Assembly (NCBI RefSeq): GCF_015546995.1
Contig: NZ_JADMUH010000005.1
Span: forward strand, 34,320 to 98,319
Direction: 5' to 3'
Length of the DNA stretch: 64,000 nucleotides
From: Streptococcus infantis
GTDB taxonomy: Bacteria; Bacillota; Bacilli; Lactobacillales; Streptococcaceae
Both the position numbers and the translations under genes were made by a program. Under the pieces are notes generated by a model. It worked only from the letters and a program-made list of their open reading frames with translations. It had not been told where the DNA came from and did not search any database. Positions within the stretch are counted from its first letter, which is position 1; every line of letters starts with the position of its first letter. Below are positions 8,153 to 15,909 of the stretch, in pieces.

Positions 8153-8182
8153 CAAAAAAAACAACCTCTTTATAAGGTTGTT
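8153..8182 (-). terminator. Terminator of the cppA operon
   Basis: AACAACCT (8160-8167) pairs with AGGTTGTT (8175-8182); the minus strand then runs into T8. Confidence 0.9.
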
Positions 8183-8188
8183 CTGTCC

Positions 8189-9100
8189 TTAAATAGACTT
8201 GTGTTTCTTTTCTAGCATTAAATCTTTTAAAGAAATAATAGTCACAGCCAATAAAATCATTGCCATACCAAGAAAATCTACAGGATAAAAGATATCTCCC
8301 ATAATCATGAAAGCAAAGAATACCGCAGATATTGGCTCAATAGAGGCCAAGAGACTAGATTTGACTGGTCCAACCAGACTTGCCCCCTTAAGAAAGGCCG
8401 TGTAGGCAAAAACAGTCCCGATGAGAATAATTCCAGCAAATGCTAAGAAAATATCAAAAGACATAGGTAGACTAGCACCGATAATCCCAGTAAATGGCAC
8501 TGCTACAAAACCTGAGATGGTCATACCAACACCAATAACCAGAATGCTCCCCCATTTTTGAATGAGTTTAATGGGTGAAATGATATAAAGAGCATAGGTT
8601 AAAGCAGAGAACAAGCCCCAAAAGAGACCTGCTGGTGTCATAGAGAGCTGATCCAACTGACCATGAGTCGCAATTAAAAAGGTTCCACCTATTGCTAAAA
8701 TCATAGAAAGGATTTCGGCTATAGTAGGTGCTACCTTATCCTTTATACATGTGTAAGCCAAGATTCCAACAGGACAGACATACTGAAGCACCGTCGCTGT
8801 ACCTGCATTTGTCTCCTGAATAGCCGATAAATAAGCCAATTGATTCAGAAAGAGGCCAAATAAAGAAAATAGTAAGAGAGAAAACAGACTTGATTTATCT
8901 TTTAGAAAAGCCAAAAATTGTTCCTTAGACTTTGTATAGGACAAGAGAACTAAGAGCAAACCTGCAACAATCAAACGGATATTGGTTAGGACTAGAGCCG
9001 ATATCCCATGAACCATTAGGTACTGACCACTGGTCCCAGACAAGCCCCAAGCAATACCAGCAATCATTGTAAAAAGAGTTCCTTTAAGAGCTTTTGACAT
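8189..9100 (-). CDS. EamA-type DMT family transporter
   Basis: A 303-residue protein with ten hydrophobic segments in two EamA repeats, an inner-membrane exporter of metabolites or drugs; the substrate is unknown. The first repeat starts GTLFTMIAGIAWGLSGTSGQ and the second near residue 155. It is the last gene of a three-gene unit (cppA, serine hydrolase, transporter), starting 9 bases after the stop of the hydrolase with GGGAGGAAGT as its ribosome site. Confidence 0.88.
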   Translation of the reverse strand: MSKALKGTLFTMIAGIAWGLSGTSGQYLMVHGISALVLTNIRLIVAGLLLVLLSYTKSKEQFLAFLKDKSSLFSLLLFSLFGLFLNQLAYLSAIQETNAGTATVLQYVCPVGILAYTCIKDKVAPTIAEILSMILAIGGTFLIATHGQLDQLSMTPAGLFWGLFSALTYALYIISPIKLIQKWGSILVIGVGMTISGFVAVPFTGIIGASLPMSFDIFLAFAGIILIGTVFAYTAFLKGASLVGPVKSSLLASIEPISAVFFAFMIMGDIFYPVDFLGMAMILLAVTIISLKDLMLEKKHKSI

Positions 9101-9109
9101 ACTTCCTCC

Positions 9110-10042
9110 CTAGTCTGCTTCACGAATTAGATCCATGACCTGATTACGGTCTATGATCCACTGCGCACGCTCGTCTTTTTCGTAGGTTCTATTAGACAAA
9201 AAAATCGCAGCTTCCTGCTTCTTACGATTCCACATGATAAAGGTTCCAGTATAGCCTGTATGGTCTAGCCAATCACCTTCAAGGTTCCAGGCTAAGGAGC
9301 GTTCCTTATCACTCAAATCCGAAAAATTTTGACTTAAATCTGTAGCAAAATCATCCTGTAAATAATGCTCAAGGAAGATTTTTAAATCCTTCACAGTTGA
9401 AAACAAGCCTGCACTTCCAGCATGTTTACCTAGTAAACGTGCCTTAGGATCATGCACCACTCCTGCCTTCTGTCCCCGAACTGTAGGAACAGCACTGCTA
9501 ACTGGTCCAAACTGAGTTTCCTTCATCTTCCATGGAACGAAAACTTGCTCTTGTAAAATCTGGTCTAAGTCTTTCTCAAAGTAATTCTCTAGGAGAAAAC
9601 CGAGCAAGAGAAAGTGAACATCCGAGTACAGAAAAGCCCTCTTATCTCGTCGATTCAAATGAAACATAGCTTCTTTCAATTCTTCGGCATTCAACTGGTC
9701 TCTATTGATGATAAACGGGTCCAAGTCCGTAGAATGTGTGAGGAGTTGACGAATGGTGATATCTGGATAATCCGCCTCTGGAAGATAGGTTTTTATGGAT
9801 TGATCGAGCTCAATCTTGCCTTGATGCCATAAAAAAGTTAAGACAGTTCCAACTCCGACGACTTTGCTCACACTTGCCAAATCATAGACTAAACCTTGAC
9901 AAGTCTGCTCTCCAATTTCTGGATCTGCTTCTCCGATGTACCATTCAGACCATTCACCATCCCGATAATACGCAAAAGAGGCACCAGGATAAATCCCTGC
10001 CTCAATTTGTTGCTTTATTTTTTGAATGATTTCTTGTTTCAT
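9110..10042 (-). CDS. Serine hydrolase of the beta-lactamase/PBP4* family
   Basis: A 310-residue protein without signal peptide. It has the class C beta-lactamase fold motifs: SVSK near residue 57 (nucleophile serine and lysine), YSD in FLYSDVHFLLLG in place of YxN, and HTG in HTGYTG. Such proteins are esterases, peptidases or amidases rather than true beta-lactamases, and a cytoplasmic location is expected here. Its ATG overlaps the stop of cppA (ATGA), so the two are translationally coupled. The substrate is not predictable. Confidence 0.85.
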   Translation of the reverse strand: MKQEIIQKIKQQIEAGIYPGASFAYYRDGEWSEWYIGEADPEIGEQTCQGLVYDLASVSKVVGVGTVLTFLWHQGKIELDQSIKTYLPEADYPDITIRQLLTHSTDLDPFIINRDQLNAEELKEAMFHLNRRDKRAFLYSDVHFLLLGFLLENYFEKDLDQILQEQVFVPWKMKETQFGPVSSAVPTVRGQKAGVVHDPKARLLGKHAGSAGLFSTVKDLKIFLEHYLQDDFATDLSQNFSDLSDKERSLAWNLEGDWLDHTGYTGTFIMWNRKKQEAAIFLSNRTYEKDERAQWIIDRNQVMDLIREAD

Positions 10043-10764
10043 ACTTCTTCAAACCACAATTCGATATTGTTGGCATCCTTGGTTAGGAAAAACTTCTCAG
10101 ACTTAGGAATAAAGTAACCTGCAATTTCAAAACGTTGACGCAGACTAGCCAATTCAAGTTTTTTTACTTGGAATTTCAACATAGACAAATCCCAAGTTAC
10201 ATTATTTTCAACAAGCAAATCACTACCTTGGGCTTGCTTGAAAGTTATGCTAGTTTCGATTTCCTCTTTTTCAAGCAGGCTCGTCGTTTCAGCAGGTAAG
10301 TTAATTTCTGCTGAAATATCAAATGCTGTTAAATATTGCACTTTCTCATCTTTTGTGAAAGTAACAGTTTCATCAAACTTTCTCAAATCTTTGATGTCAT
10401 CTTCCGCATGGATTAGGACAAGATCCCCTTCTGGTGAAAGGATTTCAAAAGCATATCCCTTATTTCCTTTATAGAGTTGAGGAAGTTTTTCCATTCTAGC
10501 TAGCAGTGCTTCAACCTCGGATGGATTCGCTACTTTTACAATCAATCTAGCTAATTTTTTGATCCCTTCAACCTTACGGCTTCTCATACTTGGCGATTCT
10601 TCTAAAACCAATTTTTCAATGCCTGACTGGTCTCCTAGCGATAAGAAAGCCGACTCTTCAAGCAAGGGTTTCATACCCAAGGTTTGGATATAAAACAATT
10701 CATTTAATCTTCTATTATTTATCTTTAGCGTCGGGATCATACGCACAATTTGATTTACATTCAT
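10039..10764 (-). CDS. cppA: CppA family protein
   Basis: A 241-residue protein matching streptococcal CppA, originally described as a C3-degrading proteinase. It consists of two glyoxalase/dioxygenase-like (VOC) halves and has no signal peptide or protease motif that I can see, so a direct extracellular C3 protease role is doubtful. I chose ATG 10764 after TGGAGGAATTT; the frame extends five codons further to a GTG. It is the first gene of the operon. Confidence 0.85.
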   Translation of the reverse strand: MNVNQIVRMIPTLKINNRRLNELFYIQTLGMKPLLEESAFLSLGDQSGIEKLVLEESPSMRSRKVEGIKKLARLIVKVANPSEVEALLARMEKLPQLYKGNKGYAFEILSPEGDLVLIHAEDDIKDLRKFDETVTFTKDEKVQYLTAFDISAEINLPAETTSLLEKEEIETSITFKQAQGSDLLVENNVTWDLSMLKFQVKKLELASLRQRFEIAGYFIPKSEKFFLTKDANNIELWFEEV

Positions 10765-10861
10765 AAATTCCTCCAACACTTTTTATTTTAAAGGATTTTA
10801 TTTCATTTTACAAGTTATTCAACTAAAAACTTTAACTATATTAACCCCTTGAATAAGGAAT

Positions 10862-10883
10862 CCCCTTCGCATATCCGAAGGGG
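10862..10883 (-). terminator. GC-rich hairpin downstream of the phosphodiesterase-fold gene
   Basis: CCCCTTCG (10862-10869) pairs with CGAAGGGG (10876-10883) around a 6-base loop. The T-tract on the minus strand is poor (ATTCCTTATT), so it may be a weak terminator or a stability element. Confidence 0.45.
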
Positions 10884-10912
10884 GACTCATTTTATTTTAG
10901 TAAAATTCTTTG

Positions 10913-11731
10913 TTAGTTCTTCCAAGAAAGTTCTGCTTGAAGACCATAGTGATCACTGACCTGCGGACTTGATTGGCCATCAAAAACTACCTGTAACTTT
11001 TCTACCTGAAGATCTTTTGTCGTGAAGACGTAATCAATTCGAAGCGGTTCTGTATTTCCCTTCCAACCATCAATTTCTGGAGGAACAGTGTAGCTTCCAC
11101 TTCTCTCTTTTGCAACTTCATAGGCATCCTGTAAGCCTAGCGGACTAGTTAGGATAGCTTGATATCCTTCCTGACCTGCAGGATTATTAAAATCACCTGC
11201 TAGCAAGAGTGGCTTCTTCAATTCTTTCAGAACTGCTTCAAAGCGCGCCCATTCCTCTTGGAATCCTTTATCCCACCAAGAGAGATGCACACTCGCAACT
11301 GCAAGCTCTTTACCTTCTACTACTGTTTCTACTAGTGCAACTCGACGAGTGTGATAATCAGTTGGATCATCTACATCTGAAACCAAAATCTCACGCGCCT
11401 CAATCGGTGTTTTAGATAGAATTGAAACTCCCTCATGATAACGGTCATATCCGATATGATTATAAGCCCATGTCCAATAATAGTCCAGTCCTTTTTCAGA
11501 CAACTTCTCTACCAAAAGACGAACATAGTGGTCTTGGTGAATGGGTTCTGCTGAAAGTAACGGATTGTATAGTGGTCCAGACTCTACTTGAGTTGATGTA
11601 ATTTCTTGGTTGATTTCTTGAAAACAAATCAAATCATAACTGTTTTCAAGTATATCTTGAAACAAGAGCTGAAATTTTTCTTCAGGATTTTTTTCCATCC
11701 AACTATGAGTATTGAGTGTTAAAAACTTCAT
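10913..11731 (-). CDS. Endonuclease/exonuclease/phosphatase family hydrolase
   Basis: A 272-residue soluble protein with the EEP (DNase I-like) fold: MKFLTLNTHSW at the N-terminus, DLICFQEIN with the metal-binding glutamate near residue 40, LLLAGDFNNPAG with the DxN pair, and a C-terminal SDHYGLQAEL with the catalytic histidine. Substrates in this family range from nucleic acids to phosphoesters and sphingomyelin; none is indicated. There is no signal peptide. It lies downstream of ptsG, separated by a good terminator, so it probably has separate control. Confidence 0.88.
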   Translation of the reverse strand: MKFLTLNTHSWMEKNPEEKFQLLFQDILENSYDLICFQEINQEITSTQVESGPLYNPLLSAEPIHQDHYVRLLVEKLSEKGLDYYWTWAYNHIGYDRYHEGVSILSKTPIEAREILVSDVDDPTDYHTRRVALVETVVEGKELAVASVHLSWWDKGFQEEWARFEAVLKELKKPLLLAGDFNNPAGQEGYQAILTSPLGLQDAYEVAKERSGSYTVPPEIDGWKGNTEPLRIDYVFTTKDLQVEKLQVVFDGQSSPQVSDHYGLQAELSWKN

Positions 11732-11750
11732 GTTTTTCTCCTATAAACAA

Positions 11751-11779
11751 GAGGTTGGAAAACAGCTTCCAACCCCTTA
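11751..11779 (-). terminator. ptsG terminator
   Basis: GGTTGGAA (11753-11760) pairs with TTCCAACC (11767-11774), followed on the minus strand by TCTTGTTT. Confidence 0.8.
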
Positions 11780-11784
11780 GTGTA

Positions 11785-13971
11785 TTACAATTCTACTTTT
11801 GCAACTGCTGTTTTAGCTGCAAGAGAACCGGTTTTTTCTAATTTAACTGACTTGATTACATCTCCATTTGTAAAGACAACTACAGTTGTAGTTTCACGAC
11901 CTGCTGCTTGAATAGCACCAAGGTCAGCTTTGACTAAGAGATCACCAGCAGCTACTGCTTGGCCTTCTGAAACCTTCACATCGAATGGTTTTCCTTCAAG
12001 ACTTACAGTATCAAGACCAATATGAACAAGAACTTCAAGACCTGCTTCAGTTACAAGACCAAGAGCATGTTTAGTTGGGAATACACTTGATACAGTACCA
12101 GAAACTGGAGATACAATGTTTCCGTTTGCTGGTTCTACTGCAAATCCATCACCCATCATTTTTTGTGAGAATACTGGATCCTTAACTTGTTCCAATTCAA
12201 TCACTTGACCATCAGCAACTGAGTACACTTCTTCAGTCACACCTTTGTATACAACAACGTCTTTTTGAGATGCTGCCATTTGACTTGGAAGAGTTTCAGG
12301 AATCACTTCACCTGAATCAAGAATATCTTGGATATCTGATTTCAAAACGTCAGCTTTAGGTCCGTAGATAGCTTGGACACCTTGTCCTTTCATGACAAGT
12401 CCCATAGCTCCTTCAGCTTTCCATTGTTCTTCTGTTCCAACTTTTTCAGCATCTTGTACAGTTACACGAAGACGAGTCATACATGCGTCGACATCAACGA
12501 TGTTCGCACGTCCACCAAGAAGGTTGATGATGTTAACAGCTTGAGAAGCTTCTGCAACTTTAGTTTCTCCAGCAGATGAAGATTCAGAAGAACCATCTGC
12601 ATTTTCATAGTTACCGTTACGTCCTGGAGTTGCATAGTTGAATTTCTTAATCATGAAGTTAGCGATGAAGTACATGATAAATCCAAAGAGTACTGTCACC
12701 CAGATAAAGTTAATGATATCCATACCAAGACCAGCATTGATAGCTAGTGGAGTACGAGTCAAGAATTCGATTGAACCGAATGAGTGCACACGAAGGTTCA
12801 CAATATCAGCCATTGCAAATGCAGCACCTTGAACAAGAGCGTAAACAAGGTAAAGAGGTGTTGCGATGAACATGAACATGTACTCAATTGGTTCAGTTAC
12901 CCCTGTCAAGAATGTTGCAAGAGCAGTTGCGATCATCATACCTTTGTATTGGTGTTTCTTATCTGGATCAACGTTACGGTAGATAGCCACAATGATACCC
13001 ATCAAGATACCAAACGAACCAATCATTTGTCCAACTTTAAAACGAGCTGGATGTACTGTATCTAACAAGTGTTGGTATTGACCTGCGTCAGTACCTTTAA
13101 GGTTTACAAGGTCAGTTACCCATGCAAGCCAGAGTGGATCTTGACCAAATACTTGAGTACCTTTTGCTGCACCAGTCATGACATCATAAGTACCACCAAG
13201 AGCTGTATAGTTCATTGGGATAGTCAACATATGGTGAAGTCCAAATGGCAAGAGTAAGCGTTCCAAAGTACCATACAAGAATGGTGCTAGAACTGGAGCT
13301 GTTTCTTGTGAGTTGGCAATCCAGATACCGAAGTTGTTGATACCTGTTTGAACAAGTGGCCAAAAAATTGAAAGAAGGATTGCAGCGATTGCTGAACGAA
13401 GGATAACAACAAATGGTACAAATCGTTTTCCGTTAAAGAAAGAAAGTGCATCAGGAAGTTTACGGAAATTGTAGTATTTGTTAAAGGCAGTTGCCCCTAC
13501 AAAACCAGAAATAATCCCTACAAACACACCCATGTTAAGTGCTGGAGCTTCAAACACGCTGATAAAGTAATCAGAAACTTTGATAGAGTTACCAAAGATT
13601 GTTGAAACCATAGCATTAGGATCTTTCAACATATCACCACTAACACTAAAGATAGCACCAGTGATACGGTTAATCAAGATAAAGGCAAGTCCTGCTGCAA
13701 AGGCACCACCTGCACGTTCTTTTGCCCAGCTACCACCAATAGCAAGAGCAAACAAGATATGTAGGTTACCGATAACTCCCCAACCAATTTGCTCAAGGAT
13801 TCCACCTGTAACAACAAGTGGCGCAAAGTTAGGGTTAATCATTGCAAGTGTCTTACCGATTGAAATCATCAATCCAGCCGCTGGCATAACAGCGATAACC
13901 ACCATTAGAGCCTTACCGAATTTTTGCCAAAACTCGAAAGACAAAACATTTTTGAATGTAGCTTTCATCAT
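11785..13971 (-). CDS. ptsG: PTS glucose-type transporter subunit IICBA
   Basis: A 728-residue membrane protein that imports and phosphorylates a hexose, most likely glucose, using phosphate from HPr. Order: EIIC (about residues 10-430, many membrane segments, with GVTEPIEYMF), EIIB (about 470-545, phospho-cysteine in DACMTRLRV), a linker, then EIIA (about 590-728, phospho-histidine in LVHIGLDTV). The start is at a tandem ATG-ATG after AAGGAG. The promoter has a cre-like site just downstream, indicating CcpA control. It matches pneumococcal PtsG in length and layout. Confidence 0.93.
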   Translation of the reverse strand: MMKATFKNVLSFEFWQKFGKALMVVIAVMPAAGLMISIGKTLAMINPNFAPLVVTGGILEQIGWGVIGNLHILFALAIGGSWAKERAGGAFAAGLAFILINRITGAIFSVSGDMLKDPNAMVSTIFGNSIKVSDYFISVFEAPALNMGVFVGIISGFVGATAFNKYYNFRKLPDALSFFNGKRFVPFVVILRSAIAAILLSIFWPLVQTGINNFGIWIANSQETAPVLAPFLYGTLERLLLPFGLHHMLTIPMNYTALGGTYDVMTGAAKGTQVFGQDPLWLAWVTDLVNLKGTDAGQYQHLLDTVHPARFKVGQMIGSFGILMGIIVAIYRNVDPDKKHQYKGMMIATALATFLTGVTEPIEYMFMFIATPLYLVYALVQGAAFAMADIVNLRVHSFGSIEFLTRTPLAINAGLGMDIINFIWVTVLFGFIMYFIANFMIKKFNYATPGRNGNYENADGSSESSSAGETKVAEASQAVNIINLLGGRANIVDVDACMTRLRVTVQDAEKVGTEEQWKAEGAMGLVMKGQGVQAIYGPKADVLKSDIQDILDSGEVIPETLPSQMAASQKDVVVYKGVTEEVYSVADGQVIELEQVKDPVFSQKMMGDGFAVEPANGNIVSPVSGTVSSVFPTKHALGLVTEAGLEVLVHIGLDTVSLEGKPFDVKVSEGQAVAAGDLLVKADLGAIQAAGRETTTVVVFTNGDVIKSVKLEKTGSLAAKTAVAKVEL

Positions 13972-13995
13972 TCAAATCTCCTTATTTTATTTTAG

Positions 13996-14022
13996 TGCAA
14001 ACGATTTACGAAAACGTTTGCA
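13996..14022 (-). promoter_or_regulatory. cre-like operator in the ptsG leader
   Basis: TGCAAACG (13996-14003) and CGTTTGCA (14015-14022) form a perfect 8-bp inverted repeat. On the minus strand TGCAAACGTTTTCG (14022 to 14009) fits the catabolite-responsive element core except at its last base. It lies just downstream of the predicted transcription start, a position suited to CcpA roadblock. Confidence 0.75.
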
Positions 14023-14036
14023 CCATCAACACCTCT

Positions 14037-14064
14037 ATTATACCACTTTAATTTTTTTTGTAAA
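14037..14064 (-). promoter_or_regulatory. ptsG promoter
   Basis: On the minus strand TTTACA (14064-14059), 16 bases, TATAAT (14042-14037). Confidence 0.8.
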
Positions 14065-14126
14065 GGATTTATATAAGATTTTTTGATTTTAAAAATTTCT
14101 TACTTCTCTTCAATTGTTTACTAACT

Positions 14127-14155
14127 TTGAGTTTACTGGGGTTTTCTGATATAAT
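14127..14155 (+). promoter_or_regulatory. Promoter placed for a leaderless mRNA
   Basis: TTGAGT (14127-14132), 17 bases, TATAAT (14150-14155) with TG one base before it. The ATG of the radical SAM gene is only seven bases after the -10 box, so transcription should start at or next to the A of the ATG. Confidence 0.7.
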
Positions 14156-14162
14156 ATTAGCT

Positions 14163-15110
14163 ATGAAATCCTATAATACCTTGAATGATTATTATCGAAA
14201 TTTATTCGGAGAAAAAACTTTCAAAGTTCCTATCGATGCCGGATTTGATTGTCCCAATCGTGATGGTACGGTAGCTCATGGAGGTTGTACTTTCTGTACT
14301 GTTTCTGGATCTGGAGATGCTATTGTTGCACCTGACGCTCCTATTCGTGAGCAATTTTATAAAGAAATTGACTTTATGCACCGTAAATGGCCAGATGTAA
14401 AAAAATATCTAGTCTATTTCCAAAACTTTACTAATACTCATGAAAAGCTCGAAGTCATTCGTGAACGCTATGAACAAGCTATTAATGAACTCGGTGTTGT
14501 TGGAATCAATATCGGTACACGACCAGATTGCCTGCCTGATGAGACTATCGAATACTTGGCAGAACTGTCAGAACGAATGCATGTTACTGTAGAGTTAGGT
14601 TTACAAACAACCTATGAAGAAACTTCTGAATTGATTAACCGTGCCCACTCCTATGAACTTTATGTGGAGACAGTTAAACGCTTGAGAAAATATCCAAAGA
14701 TTGAGATTGTTGCCCATTTGATTAACGGCTTGCCAGGTGAAACTCATGACATGATGGTGGAAAATGTTCGTCGCTGTGTGACTGATAATGATATTCAAGG
14801 GATTAAACTTCACCTACTTCACCTTATGACAAATACTCGGATGCAACGTGATTATCACGAGGGTAGACTGCAGCTTATGAGTCAAGATGACTATGTGAAA
14901 GTTATCTGTGACCAACTAGAAATTATTCCCAAACATATAGTCATCCATAGGATTACGGGTGATGCGCCTAGAGATATGCTGATTGGTCCTATGTGGAGTC
15001 TCAATAAATGGGAAGTTCTAAATAGCATAGAAGCTGAAATGAGACGTCGGGGTAGTATCCAAGGATGCAAGGCTGTAAAACAGGAGTTTATGAATGAAAA
15101 GACCACTTGA
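14163..15110 (+). CDS. TIGR01212 family radical SAM protein (YtqA-like)
   Basis: A 315-residue enzyme with the radical SAM cysteine set in FDCPNRDG...GGCTFC (C near residue 35, then CxxC about 14 residues later), which differs from the classical CxxxCxxC spacing and defines this family. The substrate is unknown; it is the partner of mnmM here and in Bacillus, hinting at tRNA modification. ATG 14163 was chosen because the promoter's -10 box ends at 14155, which excludes upstream starts; no ribosome site is present. Its 3' end overlaps mnmM by 17 bases. Confidence 0.85.
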   Translation: MKSYNTLNDYYRNLFGEKTFKVPIDAGFDCPNRDGTVAHGGCTFCTVSGSGDAIVAPDAPIREQFYKEIDFMHRKWPDVKKYLVYFQNFTNTHEKLEVIRERYEQAINELGVVGINIGTRPDCLPDETIEYLAELSERMHVTVELGLQTTYEETSELINRAHSYELYVETVKRLRKYPKIEIVAHLINGLPGETHDMMVENVRRCVTDNDIQGIKLHLLHLMTNTRMQRDYHEGRLQLMSQDDYVKVICDQLEIIPKHIVIHRITGDAPRDMLIGPMWSLNKWEVLNSIEAEMRRRGSIQGCKAVKQEFMNEKTT

Positions 15111-15651
15111 AATGGCGCATGATTTTCTTTCCCAAGTCATCACAAAATATGATGTTGTTGTAGATGCAACAATGGGAAATGGACATGATACACTTTTCCT
15201 TGCCAAATTAGCTAAACAAGTCTACGCTTTTGATATACAAGAACAAGCTCTTGAAAAAACAAGTCAACGTCTACAAGAAGCCGGTTTGACCAATGTCGAG
15301 TTACTTCTACAAGGTCATGAAACCGTAAATCAGTTTGTAACTGAGGTGAAAGCAGCTATCTTTAATCTAGGTTATCTTCCTACTGCCGATAAGTCTATCA
15401 TAACTAAACCTCACACAACCATTGAGGCACTTGAAAAACTCTGTCAGATGCTCGTTAAAGGCGGAAGAATAGCCATCATGATTTATTACGGGCATGAAGG
15501 CGGAGATATAGAACGGGATGCAGTTATGGATTATGTTAGTCAGTTACCGCAACAAGAATATACTGCTACTATCTATCGCACCCTCAACCAAATTAACAAT
15601 CCACCATTTTTAGTTATGATTGAAAAATTAGAAAGGTATCGCCATGGATAA
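15094..15651 (+). CDS. mnmM: tRNA 5-(aminomethyl)-2-thiouridine methyltransferase MnmM (YtqB)
   Basis: A 185-residue class I SAM-dependent methyltransferase. The SAM loop reads VDATMGNGHDTLFLA near residues 23-37; GYLPTADKSI near residue 90 is the family's conserved catalytic-side segment. In Bacillus and Staphylococcus this family completes the mnm5s2U wobble modification in Gram-positives lacking MnmC. The start codon lies inside the preceding gene and the stop overlaps the next by 8 bases, so the three genes are translated as a coupled set. Confidence 0.85.
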   Translation: MKRPLEMAHDFLSQVITKYDVVVDATMGNGHDTLFLAKLAKQVYAFDIQEQALEKTSQRLQEAGLTNVELLLQGHETVNQFVTEVKAAIFNLGYLPTADKSIITKPHTTIEALEKLCQMLVKGGRIAIMIYYGHEGGDIERDAVMDYVSQLPQQEYTATIYRTLNQINNPPFLVMIEKLERYRHG

Positions 15652-15898
15652 ACAATACCTAAAAGATAAAATCGAAGCTCTTCGTCACAACTTTGTCGAG
15701 TCAACCCAACATGAACGTGCAGTTGGTATTTTGGATGAAGCACAAATGAGTAAAAAAATGCTGAAAATCAAAAAGAAAATGATTTCACTTGAAATGGAGC
15801 GTTGTCAGAAGAAAATCGAGCATAAGGACTGCTCAAAGATTGATCAAAAAATCCAAGAACAAAAGGAACTTTTTGAAAATTGTCGTAAACAAAAATAG
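15644..15898 (+). CDS. Small basic coiled-coil protein, unknown function
   Basis: An 84-residue, lysine-rich protein predicted to be almost wholly helical with heptad-like hydrophobic spacing (about residues 30-80) and three cysteines. I do not recognise a family. It overlaps mnmM by 8 bases and is followed after 11 bases by the antiporter gene with its own GGGAGGTGG ribosome site. Overlap and coding pattern support it as a real gene; a role beside MnmM is only an inference from position. Confidence 0.7.
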   Translation: MDKQYLKDKIEALRHNFVESTQHERAVGILDEAQMSKKMLKIKKKMISLEMERCQKKIEHKDCSKIDQKIQEQKELFENCRKQK

Positions 15899-15909
15899 GG
15901 AGGTGGAAA

